Made by a program: the position numbers and the translations under genes. From Acidobacteriota bacterium (GTDB taxonomy: Bacteria; Acidobacteriota; Vicinamibacteria; Vicinamibacterales; JAFNAJ01), in contig JAHDVP010000001.1 of NCBI GenBank assembly GCA_023384575.1, positions 231,528 to 295,527 on the forward strand: a stretch of DNA of 64,000 bases. Reading direction: 5' to 3'. This document shows positions 34,902 to 43,134 of the stretch, piece by piece. How positions within the stretch are numbered: the stretch's first letter is position 1; each line of letters opens with the position of its first letter. The notes beneath the pieces were generated by a model. That model searched no databases. It was not told the origin of the DNA and was given only the letters and a program-made list of their open reading frames with translations.

Positions 34902-36325
34902 CCTGAGCCTCCTAAACGGCTAGCCTTCAAGAGTAACACGCCTGTCGTAGCTGGCGTGATGCGAAACGCGTGCCCAATCCGCTGGCCGACCACCCACACG
35001 ATTCGGCCGTCGGCCGAGACGACCAGCGGAACGCTATCACGTTCATCATGCGGCACTTTCCGGTCGACGAAGAAGTCGGCCAACGTCTTCGAGCCGGGGG
35101 CGCCGCAGGGCCGCCATCGGTCTCCCCGGCGGCGGTACCGCACCCGCAACGCCACACCCGCGGCCGTCGCATCGACCACGGCGGTCAGGGGGCCGTCTCC
35201 GCCCGTCCGATCCGCTGGGACTGGTGCCAGCCAGGCCTCGACCCGCCACCCGGTCGCCGGATCGGTCACTCTACCTGGTATAGACAGCAGTTCCTCGAAT
35301 TGGTTCACGGCAGGCGCGCGGCGCCGCGAGGACACCCGGGCCCCGGACGGTGCCACCTCGATGGCCAACACCTCCCGGTCTCTCCACGCGAGGGCCCCGC
35401 CAACGGCGAGCGGATGGCCTGGCGCGGACGCCGCCAGGCGCCACAACGCCTCGACTTGGCGCCGGCCGGGCGTCCGCCCCGACACACGCGCCAGCACCCG
35501 GTGGAGCACGCGGCGGCCGAGGGCACGCGGCCACGCGTTCAACCCGGCCAGGGGCACCCGCAGACCACCCTCCGTTAAGACGACGGAACCGCCGATGACG
35601 GTTTCGCTGACGAGCGCCAGCAGCGCCTCTTCGTCGCGCGCCACCTGCGCGTTCCGGGCCAGGGTGGCCACGACGCGGGGCGACCAGGCCCGTTCGAGCA
35701 TGGGCACGACCTCGTGGCGGACGCGGTTGCGCGGAACGGTCACGTCCGCGTTGGTCGCGTCGGTGCGCCAGGCCTCGCCGCGCGCCTCCAGATACCGCTG
35801 CAGCGTGCTCCGGCGTACGCCGAGCAGGGGCCGCACCAGCCGGCCGGCCACCGGGTGGATGCCGCCGAGGCCACGCCGGCCCGCTCCCCGGAGAGCCCGC
35901 AGCAGGAAGGTCTCGGCCTGGTCGTCCATCGTGTGGCCGGTCGCGAGACGCGTCGCACCGAGAGCGCCGAGGGCCCTCGCGTAGAACGCCGTCCGGGCGT
36001 CGTGGCCGGCCCGCTCGACCGACTGCCGGCGGCGTGCAGCCTCGACACGGACGTCCACCCGTTCGACGTGGATGGGCAGGCCAAGGCGCCCGGCGAGCGC
36101 ACGCGCGAACGCCTCGTCGGCATCCGCATCCACGCCCCGCAGGCCGTGGTGCAGGTGCGCGAGGCCGACGACCTGGATGTCGAGCGAGGAGGCGACTTCG
36201 CGGAGCAGGAAGAGCAGGGCGACCGAATCGGAACCGCCCGACAGCGCTACGGCGAGGCGGTCGCCCGGCGAGAGCAGCGACGAATCGCGGAGCGAGCGCA
36301 GGAGCCGCGCGGCAAGGGCAGTCAT
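34898..36325 (-). CDS. tilS: tRNA(Ile)-lysidine synthase
   Basis: TilS (475 residues) converts C34 of the CAU-anticodon tRNA(Ile) to lysidine. The N-terminal PP-loop is [15 protein letters not shown] (SGGSDS at 29-34), followed by [44 protein letters not shown] and the [17 protein letters not shown] block; TilS and TilS_C-like domains follow. A tRNA gene with anticodon CAT lies 36 bp upstream on the same strand, though that tRNA looks more like elongator Met than Ile2. Confidence 0.94.
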
Positions 36326-36361
36326 GAGGCGGAACGGGCCGGGCGGCGACGAAGGGAACGG

Positions 36362-36438
36362 TGGTGCCGGAGGGCGGACTCGAACCGCCGACCTAGCGCT
36401 TATGAGACGCTCGCTCTAACCGGCTGAGCTACTCCGGC
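36362..36438 (-). tRNA. tRNA with CAT anticodon (probably elongator Met)
   Basis: The minus strand folds into a full cloverleaf of 77 nt. The acceptor stem is GCCGGAG/CTCCGGC. The D-arm is GCTC...GAGC with loop AGCCGGTTA. The anticodon stem is AGCGT/GCGCT around CTCATAA, giving anticodon CAT. The T-arm is GGCGG-TTCGAGT-CCGCC. The CCA end is encoded. It could be tRNA-Met or the lysidine-modified tRNA-Ile2; a general comparison favours Met. It is just upstream of tilS. Confidence 0.95.
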
Positions 36439-36515
36439 GTTCCCAGGACGTTCGGCGAGCCACTCGGAGACGAACCGGCGTGGCTTGCCGAACACGTGAT
36501 TCTAGCACCTCCCCC

Positions 36516-36581
36516 CGCCGGGGCTGAAGCCCCTGCGCTACGGGAGAGGGTCCGTAGCGCGAGGGGCTTCAGCCCCTCGCG
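36516..36581. repeat. Inverted pair of palindromic repeats forming a long hairpin (copies 3 and 4)
   Basis: One repeat unit (36516-36543: CGCCGGGGCTGAAGCCCC then TGCGCTACGG) is followed after about 8 bases by a second in reverse orientation (36552-36581: CCGTAGCGCGAGGGGCTTCA then GCCCC). The two units can pair with each other or fold separately. The stop codon of the glycosyltransferase gene lies inside the first unit, and the second unit encodes part of that protein's C-terminus. Confidence 0.88.
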
Positions 36582-37332
36582 ACCCGCCAGGCGGGAACCT
36601 GGCCGAGCGGACGACTCCCATCCGGGCGAGGCGGAAGGTCACGGCCGTCGCCACGCACCCGAGCCCGTACCGGACGCTCCGGCCAAAGCCAATCGACGAG
36701 GCCTCGGGAAAGTACCTCGTGGGACAGCTCACTTCGGCCACGGTCTCGCCGAGCCAGAGGATCTGCGCCAGCACCTGGTTGTCGAACACGAAGTCGTCGG
36801 AGTTCGCCTCGAACGGAACGCGCTCGAGCAGCTCGCGCGAGAACGCCCGGTAGCCCGTGTGATACTCGGAGAGCTTCGCGCCCATCAGCACGTTCGAGAA
36901 CAGCGTCAGCGCCCGGTTCGCCACGTACTTCCACCACGGCATGCCGTTTCTCACGGCATCCCCCCCGAGAATGCGCGACCCGAGCACGCACTTGTAGAGA
37001 TCGTTGCCAATCATCGACACCATGGCCGGAATGAGCCGCGGCGTGTACTGGTAGTCCGGGTGGACCATGACGACGATGTCGGCGCCCTCGGCGAGCGCGG
37101 CACGGTAGCAGGTCTTCTGGTTGGCGCCGTACCCCCGGTTCTGCGGATGCACGATCACCTTCACCCGGTCGAGCGACTGCGCGATCGCCACCGTCTCGTC
37201 CCGGCTCGCATCGTCGACGAGGATGACGAGGTCGACGACCCCCTGGCTCACGACCTCGCGGTAGGTCGTTTCGATGGTCCTCGCCGCGTTGTAGGCGGGC
37301 ATCACGACGACGACCTTCCTGCCGTGGTACAT
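36538..37332 (-). CDS. Family 2 glycosyltransferase (polyprenyl-phosphate sugar transferase type)
   Basis: A 264-residue GT2/GT-A enzyme: VVVVMPAYNAARTIETTYREV, ILVDDASRDETVAIAQSL, VHPQNRGYGANQKTCYRAAL, IVVMVHPDYQYTPRLIPAM (metal-binding D-x-D-like HPDYQ) and CVLGSRILGGDAVRNG. This type usually makes polyprenyl-phosphate-linked sugars or modifies cell-surface glycans. The last ~15 residues (GGSRGAEAPRATDPLP) are encoded by the palindromic repeat pair, so the native C-terminus has probably been replaced by repeat insertion. It is divergent from the membrane glycosyltransferase-like gene at 37415. Confidence 0.92.
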   Translation of the reverse strand: MYHGRKVVVVMPAYNAARTIETTYREVVSQGVVDLVILVDDASRDETVAIAQSLDRVKVIVHPQNRGYGANQKTCYRAALAEGADIVVMVHPDYQYTPRLIPAMVSMIGNDLYKCVLGSRILGGDAVRNGMPWWKYVANRALTLFSNVLMGAKLSEYHTGYRAFSRELLERVPFEANSDDFVFDNQVLAQILWLGETVAEVSCPTRYFPEASSIGFGRSVRYGLGCVATAVTFRLARMGVVRSARFPPGGSRGAEAPRATDPLP

Positions 37333-37414
37333 GCGGTAGCCTATATACGCTTTGGGCGACCCAAGGGCCAGCAGAAAGAAGATCCGCGCCCGTGGCGCAC
37401 GTACAGGAGAGGCC

Positions 37415-39373
37415 TTGCGGGCGTCCGCCGCGTCGGTGTCCCGGGAGCGGCGGCGGGTCGACTGGCCGGTCATGGGCACGGCGCTCGCCGTGCTCCTGCT
37501 CCTCGCCTTCGTGGGCGACGACCGCCACGTCGGGCTGATTGCCGACGGCCGCCAGATGATTCGCACGGCCGTGGCAATGGCCGAGACCGGCGAGATCGGC
37601 CAGGCGCGCGGTCGCGACTTCACGATCGATCGTCGTGCCGAAGGCGACGCGGTCTCGCGCTTCGGCATGGCCACGAGCCTGCTGCAGGTGCCGGCCGCGT
37701 GGCTCGCGCCGTACGTCGAGCGCGTGCGTGGGCCCGGCAGCTCGCAAGCGCTCTTCCTCCTGGTACCGTGGCTAGGTGTCGGCCTCGCGGCGGCGTCCGC
37801 AGGCGCACTGGCGAGGCGACTTGGCGCTTCCGACGCCCAGGTCATCGCAGCCGTCCTGCTCGCGTCGGTGGCCTCGCCGTTTGGGTCGTACGCGCTGCTC
37901 GAGTTTTCGGAGCCCGTGCAGGCCGCGGTGTTGACGCTGGCGCTATTCTGGGCGCTCGTCGCTGCGCAAGCGCCGCGCGAACGTCCGGCGGTGGAGGTCG
38001 CTGCAGGCTTCGCGGCCGGCTGTGCGGTGCTCACGAAGAGCAGCCTGATCCTCGCGGCCCCGTTCGCCCTGCTCCCCCTGCTCGACGTCGGCGCGTCACG
38101 CCGCAGCGCCCGGGCACTCGTTCGGGCGGGCGCGGGCGCGGCCGTGCCGCTGGCGCTCTGGGCCGCGTTCGAGCTCCTGCGCTTCGGCGAGCTCTTCGGC
38201 GGCTACCCGGACGATCGCTTCACACATCCGTGGTTCGACGGGCTGTGGCGGCTGGTCGTCGGTCCAAATCGCGGCCTCCTGCTCTTCTGGCCGGCGATGC
38301 TGCTCGCGGTGTGGGCCGGCACCCGTTGGCGGGGGGCGTGGGTGTCGACGCCAGACGCTCGCGCGTGGCTCGGCGCCACGGCCGCGTTCGCCGTCCAGCT
38401 CGCCGTGGCGGCCGGCTACTGGGGCTGGCATGGCATGGAGGGCTGGGGGCCACGCCTCTTCATCGCCGCCGTCCCGCTGCTCGCGCCGTTTGCCGCGACG
38501 GCGCTCGCGCCGGGCCGTCACTGGACGCTCGGCGGCGTCGTGGTGGCGTCGTTCGCCATCAACCTGCCGCCACTCCTGCAGCACCCGACGCCGGTGGCCA
38601 CCTACGTGACGAACCTCGCGTGGCCGGAGGTGCCAGACGAGGAGGCGGGGCGATATCCCTTCTACGCGAGCGCGCTCTCGACGTCGGGCCGACCGACGGT
38701 CGTGCCGTTTGCCATGCTCGAGCGCGAGCCGGCCGCGAACCCGTGGCGGCTGTATCTCTGGTTCTGGCGGTCGACGCGCGTCGACGACACCTCCTTGCCC
38801 GCACGGCTCGCGATGCCACCGTGGGCGGGTGCGCGACCCGATCTGGTGCCCGAGGGTCCGTGGCCGGTCCAGGCTGCCCGGCAGGTGGCGCCGCCGCCAC
38901 GTGTGGGCGTCCTTGGCCGGAGCCTGATCGGCACGGGCGGGCCGTACGCCACGGTGTATCTCGACGCGTTACTCGACCAAGTCGTACGAGCCAATCAGCT
39001 GGGGCGCGTGGATCGCGCGCTCGAACTGTCGGTGAAGCGGTTGGCCCTTCGCACCGACGGCGAAGCGGCCGCGTGGCGCCTCGAGAGCCTGAGGCGTGCG
39101 GGCCGCGGCACCGAGGCCGAAGCGCTCCTGCGCGCGCTGCCGGAGACGGCGCGGCGTCACCCCTCGATCAACGTGGTGCTGGCACTGTTCGATCGGGATG
39201 GAGGCGAGGAGCGTCGGGCGCGGGCGTTGCTCGCCTCGGTGGCCGAGCGCTTTCCGGACACCCCAGTGGGAGCAACCCTCGAGTTGCCGCCTGCGCGCTG
39301 GCCGGCGACGCTCGACGAGATGATCCGCGCGCCGCGGCGCGATGCCGTGGTGGCCGGGCCGCGGCCGCGGTGA
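37415..39373 (+). CDS. Polytopic membrane protein, glycosyltransferase-like, with C-terminal TPR-like tail
   Basis: A 652-residue protein with about ten hydrophobic segments through residue ~400, then a soluble C-terminal part with helical repeats (ANQLGRVDRALELSVKRLAL; AAAWRLESLRRAGRGTEAEALLRALPE). The layout resembles GT-C-type enzymes, but I see no diagnostic motif beyond GQARGRDFTIDRRAEGD near the first periplasmic loop. TTG 37415 is chosen because AGGAG lies six bases upstream; an earlier TTG at 37352 is also in frame. It is divergent from a GT2 gene, suggesting a surface-glycan role (inference). Confidence 0.75.
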   Translation: MRASAASVSRERRRVDWPVMGTALAVLLLLAFVGDDRHVGLIADGRQMIRTAVAMAETGEIGQARGRDFTIDRRAEGDAVSRFGMATSLLQVPAAWLAPYVERVRGPGSSQALFLLVPWLGVGLAAASAGALARRLGASDAQVIAAVLLASVASPFGSYALLEFSEPVQAAVLTLALFWALVAAQAPRERPAVEVAAGFAAGCAVLTKSSLILAAPFALLPLLDVGASRRSARALVRAGAGAAVPLALWAAFELLRFGELFGGYPDDRFTHPWFDGLWRLVVGPNRGLLLFWPAMLLAVWAGTRWRGAWVSTPDARAWLGATAAFAVQLAVAAGYWGWHGMEGWGPRLFIAAVPLLAPFAATALAPGRHWTLGGVVVASFAINLPPLLQHPTPVATYVTNLAWPEVPDEEAGRYPFYASALSTSGRPTVVPFAMLEREPAANPWRLYLWFWRSTRVDDTSLPARLAMPPWAGARPDLVPEGPWPVQAARQVAPPPRVGVLGRSLIGTGGPYATVYLDALLDQVVRANQLGRVDRALELSVKRLALRTDGEAAAWRLESLRRAGRGTEAEALLRALPETARRHPSINVVLALFDRDGGEERRARALLASVAERFPDTPVGATLELPPARWPATLDEMIRAPRRDAVVAGPRPR

Positions 39374-39397
39374 TCGGGCTCGGGGCACTTCCAGGAA

Positions 39398-39438
39398 CAC
39401 CTTGAAAATCCACCATTGAGTGGAGGATTTTCAAGGTG
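39398..39438. repeat. Strong hairpin (18-bp arms), possible bidirectional terminator or insertion scar
   Basis: The arms 39398-39415 and 39421-39438 are complementary at 17 of 18 bases around TTGAG. The core is AACACCTTGAAAATCC, and it ends the open frame of a hicA-like remnant. It is A+T-richer than its surroundings. It sits between the convergent membrane-protein gene and hicB, a good place for a two-way terminator, but there is no T-run. Confidence 0.75.
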
Positions 39439-39470
39439 GCGTGTGGCTTCAGCACGGGCAAGTGGCCCAC
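39421..39470 (-). pseudogene. HicA toxin remnant (N-terminal fragment)
   Basis: Immediately after the hicB stop (sharing one base), a GTG-started frame reads VGHLPVLKPHATLKIL, which matches the usual HicA opening (L-P-x-L-K-P-x-x-V-x-x-L) and then runs into the hairpin at 39398-39438 with no further HicA sequence. Only ~16 codons remain, lacking the catalytic histidine region. HicA is an mRNA interferase; this copy cannot be functional. Confidence 0.55.
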
Positions 39471-39679
39471 TACGCAACCCTGATGGTGTGCAGGCCGACG
39501 AACTCCGACTCGATCCGAGGTTCGCCGTCCTCGAGCAGTATGTTGACCACTTCCTCGAGGTTCTGTCGAAGTTCGTCGAGGCTCTCGCCCTGACTGTGCG
39601 CGCCCGGCCAGCCAGGCACGTAGCCGACGAAGTACCCGGTCTCGGGATCCCGCTCGATGACGACATTGAACGTGCGCAT
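39470..39679 (-). CDS. hicB: HicB-family antitoxin (orphan)
   Basis: A 69-residue HicB-like protein: FNVVIERDPETGYFVGYVPGWPGAHSQGESLDELRQNLEEVVNILLED. The partially degraded RNase-H-like fold and G-A-H-S-Q-G-E-S-L-D-E motif are typical. It is a short form without an obvious C-terminal DNA-binding domain. Its toxin partner appears truncated just downstream, so it is an orphan antitoxin here. Confidence 0.85.
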   Translation of the reverse strand: MRTFNVVIERDPETGYFVGYVPGWPGAHSQGESLDELRQNLEEVVNILLEDGEPRIESEFVGLHTIRVA

Positions 39680-39785
39680 CTGACCTCGAGGAAGGATACG
39701 TGCCGGTGAGACTGGCGTCCAGTGTCCACTCGTGGCGCCGTGCTGAGAGGCGTGCTGACGCTTCGCGCCACCGGGATCATCCCAC

Positions 39786-39820
39786 TCAAAAGAGAGGGAG
39801 GGCCGTGGCGGCCCTCCCTC
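39786..39820 (-). terminator. Rho-independent terminator of the TonB receptor gene
   Basis: A perfect 12-bp stem (GAGGGAGGGCCG at 39794-39805 with its complement at 39809-39820) around a 3-nt loop. Read on the minus strand it is followed by TCTCTTTTGAG. It begins about 47 bp beyond the receptor stop at 39867, the expected place for a terminator of that gene. Confidence 0.8.
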
Positions 39821-39866
39821 GAGTCGAACCCGGACCGGCCTGGGGCCGGTCAGTCACGATCGCGGA

Positions 39867-42866
39867 TCAGAAGGTGAACTTCACGACGAAGCGCACCTCG
39901 CGCGGGTTCTGATACTGGTTCGGCTGGTTGAACTTCACGTCGTTCAGGTTCGGCCGATCCCTGAGGATCGTCTCGTAGTCCCAGCCGCCAGCGAAGAACT
40001 GGGCGGTCGTCACGGGCAGCGACCCCACCATTCGCTGGTTGTAGTGCCGCGTCACCGTGTCCTGGTCGAACAGGTTCAGCACGTACATGCCGAGCTGCAG
40101 GTTGAAGTTCGCCAACCTGAAGTTCTGGAACACCGAGAGGTCGGTCTGGCTCAGGACGGGGGTGCGTCCAAGGTTGCCACGTCCGTAGGGGAAGAAGCCC
40201 ACGGCCGCCGCCACGAATCCCTCTTCCGAGATCGGGATGCCGCTGCCGATGTACTGGTTCACGGCCACCGTCGTGTCGGTGTTGAACCGGTACATGCCCT
40301 GACCCTTGAAGACGTGCGGCCGGTCGGTGCCGAGCCGGCCGTACACCAGCTCGCCGTTGCGGTCGAACGAGTTCTCGATGTGGTCGAAGAAGCGATTCAC
40401 GTTCGGCGAGGTGCGCCCGTTCTCGTCGGAGCTCGCAAGACCCGAGTAGTTGCCGTACAGCCGGCTGATCGTGTAGCTCCCGTAGAGCGACCAGTTGTCG
40501 GCGAACCGCTTGTTGAACGTCAGCTCGAGGCCCTGGTACTCGCGCTTGGCCTTCGGGAAGTCCTTGATGCCCGGCTCGCCGGCCAGCGTGAGCGTGATGC
40601 CCTCGCCGGGGTTGGCGATGTAGTAGACCTCGCCAATGCCGGGCACCAGGATGCCGACGTCCTCGATGGTCCGGATGAGGTCCTTGTAGACGTAGCGGGC
40701 GCCGACGACGACGCGCGGCGACAGCTCGTGCGTGAGGCCGATCTGGAACTCCTGCTCCTGCATCGGCTTCAGGTCAGGCTCCACCGTCTCGTCGAGCGCT
40801 TCGGCCGAGTTGAAGCGGCGGTCGAGCGCCTCGATGAACGCACCCGCCGGGCAGTTCGGCCGCTCAGAGATGGTGTTGGTGCCCGTCTTGCAGCTCGCCG
40901 TCGAGTTCGACGGCCAGTTGGGCGAGTCCCACGTGTAGAAGTAGTCGACCCACTTGTCGCCGCCGAACGACCCGCGCGGCATTTCGTACTTCATCACGTC
41001 GAAGTAGTAGCCCCACGAGCCGTACATCTTCCATCGCTGGTCGCCCAGGAGGTCGTACGTGAAGCCCAGGCGCGGCGCCAGCTTGTCGCCGTAGTTGAAC
41101 TCGATCGGGTTCTTCACGCCCGCATCACCGAAGTTCGGCACGCGCTCGTGCTCGGCCCGGACGCCCAGGTTCAGCGTCAGGCGCGGGGTCACCTTCCAGG
41201 TGTCCTGGATGAAGAGCGCCTCGTTGCGGCTCTCCACGCTGCCGAGCGTCGAGATGTTCAGCAGGCGGAAGTACCCGTAGGTGCCCTGCACGGCCGCACC
41301 CGACGAGGTGGTGTACGACCGGCCGGCGTAGTACAGGATGCGGTCGGCGTTGTAGCCGCGCTGCACGTCGTTGTAGATCTTCTCGGTCTGGTAGCCGAAC
41401 TTCAGCTGGTGCTCGCCGCCGCCGTTGAAGAACCACGTGGCGTCGGCGCCGATGTAGTCGCGCTTGTACTCGTCGAACGCCGTCGCGTCGGTCACGAGGA
41501 CGTCGGACAGGAAGCCCGACGGCACGCTGTACTGCGGTGGCAGCAGCGCGAGGCCCGCCGGCGTGCTGGCCGTCGACACGTTGTGGATCAGGCCCGGGAA
41601 GTCGACGCCGGTGCTCTCGATGTCCGTGCGATACCGGCCGAACCGGCCCGACACGACCAGCTTGGGCGTCGGAATGTAGTCGACCGACCCCGAGAAGGCG
41701 CTGCGCTCGCGTTTCGTGCCACGCAGGTAGCTGTCGAGTGACGTGAGCGATGTCCGGCCGGTGTTGACTGGCAGCGTCTTCTTCGTCTCCTCGGGCGAGA
41801 AGCTCGCCCCTACCTTGTAGAGCAGCTTCGACCCGGCGTTGCCCGACACGTTGAACGTCCCGTAGTCGACCCGGTAGTCCTGCGGGAAGGTATTGGTGGT
41901 GCCGTTCTGGAAGTTCACGGTGCGCTTGGTCTCGCGGATGCCCGGCTGGTACGACCCGAAGAACCACAACCGGCCCTTCACGATCGGCCCGCTGAAGAAG
42001 AAGCCCGGATCGATGCGCGTCTCGTCTTCCTTCGGCGGCGTGATGTACTCGAAGGTGTTCGCCGTCAGGCTATCGACCAGCACCGGCCGCTCCGCGCCCC
42101 CCCAGCTCCGCTTCTGGAAGTCGGCGAGCACGCCGCCGTGCCACTCGTTCGACCCGCTCTTGGTGATGGCGTTGATGACGCCGCCCGTCGACCCGCCGAA
42201 CTCCGCGGCGTACCCGGCCGACTTCACCTGAATCTCTTCGAAGAACTCGGCGCGCATCGGCACCGCGTTCGTGCCCACCTGCGGGCTCGTCGTGTCGATG
42301 CCGTCGATGACGAACCGGTTCTCCGAGCCCGACGCGCCGTCAATCGAGATGCCACCCGCCTGCGATTCGTTCTGCGCGCCGGCCGCCTGCGCCACGACGT
42401 CCGTGAAGTCGCGGCCACGCGGGATGAAGTCGATCCGCTCGCGCGAGATGTTCGTGGACGTCGCCGACGAGGTGAGGTCGACGGCGAGCGACTGCGCGCT
42501 CACCTCCACGGCCTCGGCAATGCCCGCCACCGCCAGCGCGAACTCCACCCGCGAGGTCATGCCGACGGTGAGGTCGACGAAGCTCTCGCCCGTCACGAAC
42601 CCGTCGAGCACCGCCGTCAGCGTGTAGCGCCCCGATGGAAGGCGCGGGAACCTGAACTCGCCGCGGTCGTCCGAGACGGTCACGACGTTGCCCACCGGAC
42701 CCGTGGCCTGAACGGTCACGCCCGGCAGCACGCCGCCGCCCGAGTCACGCACGACGCCCTGAATGGCGCCGGTCGTCTCCTGCGCCATGAGCGCAGGCGT
42801 ACAAAAGAAAAGGGTGAACGCCATGAGCGCCCACCCCGCGTGCCAGAGCGAGAAACGCCTTCTCAT
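39867..42866 (-). CDS. TonB-dependent outer-membrane receptor with carboxypeptidase-regulatory N-terminal domain
   Basis: A 999-residue outer-membrane protein. Signal peptide to about MAQ (residue 29), then a carboxypeptidase-regulatory-like beta-sandwich (GAIQGVVRDSGGGVLPGVTVQATG ... YTLTAVLDGF), a plug domain (SISIDGASG-like ISIDGASGSENRFVIDGIDTTSP, STGGVINAITKSGSNEWHGGV) and a 22-strand-type barrel ending in VRFVVKFTF with a terminal aromatic. It is the large "TonB-dependent receptor" type abundant in Acidobacteriota. ATG 42866 is chosen for its GGAGG spacing. The substrate is unknown. A strong terminator follows. Confidence 0.93.
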   Translation of the reverse strand: MRRRFSLWHAGWALMAFTLFFCTPALMAQETTGAIQGVVRDSGGGVLPGVTVQATGPVGNVVTVSDDRGEFRFPRLPSGRYTLTAVLDGFVTGESFVDLTVGMTSRVEFALAVAGIAEAVEVSAQSLAVDLTSSATSTNISRERIDFIPRGRDFTDVVAQAAGAQNESQAGGISIDGASGSENRFVIDGIDTTSPQVGTNAVPMRAEFFEEIQVKSAGYAAEFGGSTGGVINAITKSGSNEWHGGVLADFQKRSWGGAERPVLVDSLTANTFEYITPPKEDETRIDPGFFFSGPIVKGRLWFFGSYQPGIRETKRTVNFQNGTTNTFPQDYRVDYGTFNVSGNAGSKLLYKVGASFSPEETKKTLPVNTGRTSLTSLDSYLRGTKRERSAFSGSVDYIPTPKLVVSGRFGRYRTDIESTGVDFPGLIHNVSTASTPAGLALLPPQYSVPSGFLSDVLVTDATAFDEYKRDYIGADATWFFNGGGEHQLKFGYQTEKIYNDVQRGYNADRILYYAGRSYTTSSGAAVQGTYGYFRLLNISTLGSVESRNEALFIQDTWKVTPRLTLNLGVRAEHERVPNFGDAGVKNPIEFNYGDKLAPRLGFTYDLLGDQRWKMYGSWGYYFDVMKYEMPRGSFGGDKWVDYFYTWDSPNWPSNSTASCKTGTNTISERPNCPAGAFIEALDRRFNSAEALDETVEPDLKPMQEQEFQIGLTHELSPRVVVGARYVYKDLIRTIEDVGILVPGIGEVYYIANPGEGITLTLAGEPGIKDFPKAKREYQGLELTFNKRFADNWSLYGSYTISRLYGNYSGLASSDENGRTSPNVNRFFDHIENSFDRNGELVYGRLGTDRPHVFKGQGMYRFNTDTTVAVNQYIGSGIPISEEGFVAAAVGFFPYGRGNLGRTPVLSQTDLSVFQNFRLANFNLQLGMYVLNLFDQDTVTRHYNQRMVGSLPVTTAQFFAGGWDYETILRDRPNLNDVKFNQPNQYQNPREVRFVVKFTF

Positions 42867-43134
42867 ACCCACCTCCTCCGATCAGCCGCGCGCCCGCAAC
42901 CGAGGGGCACCTCCAACTCGGCCCAGGCTAAACCAGCAACCGACCAAGCTGAGGGAGCAACCATCGTGCCGATTCTTCCAGAAGGAATCTAGACATGCTA
43001 ACAATTTGCAGCAAAAAGGTTTATCTGCTTCGGTCTCCAGCTGAACAATCCTCGCCAGATCCAAACAGTTGGTCGCTCGATCCAATCTGTTGATTTCACG
43101 TCCTTCAACCGGTTGGTCCCCTCAGCCACCGTCG
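42867..43134. other. Promoter-containing region upstream of the TonB receptor
   Basis: 268 bp between the start of the receptor gene and the stop of the S9 peptidase gene, both on the minus strand. It includes a comparatively A+T-rich stretch (42985-43060: ACATGCTAACAATTTGCAGC and AAAAAGGTTTATCTGC) that probably holds the receptor promoter, but I cannot assign -35/-10 boxes with confidence. No gene seen. Confidence 0.5.

Noticed and set aside
36496-39405. Plus-strand frame of 969 codons overlapping the GT2 gene and the membrane protein gene
   Set aside because: It is out of frame with the polytopic membrane protein and opposite the GT2 gene; no motif or hydrophobic pattern.
39820-39850. T-arm-like sequence GGGTTCGACTC on the minus strand suggesting a tRNA
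   Set aside because: The flanking stems do not pair and no anticodon or acceptor arm can be folded; most of the region is the receptor terminator hairpin.
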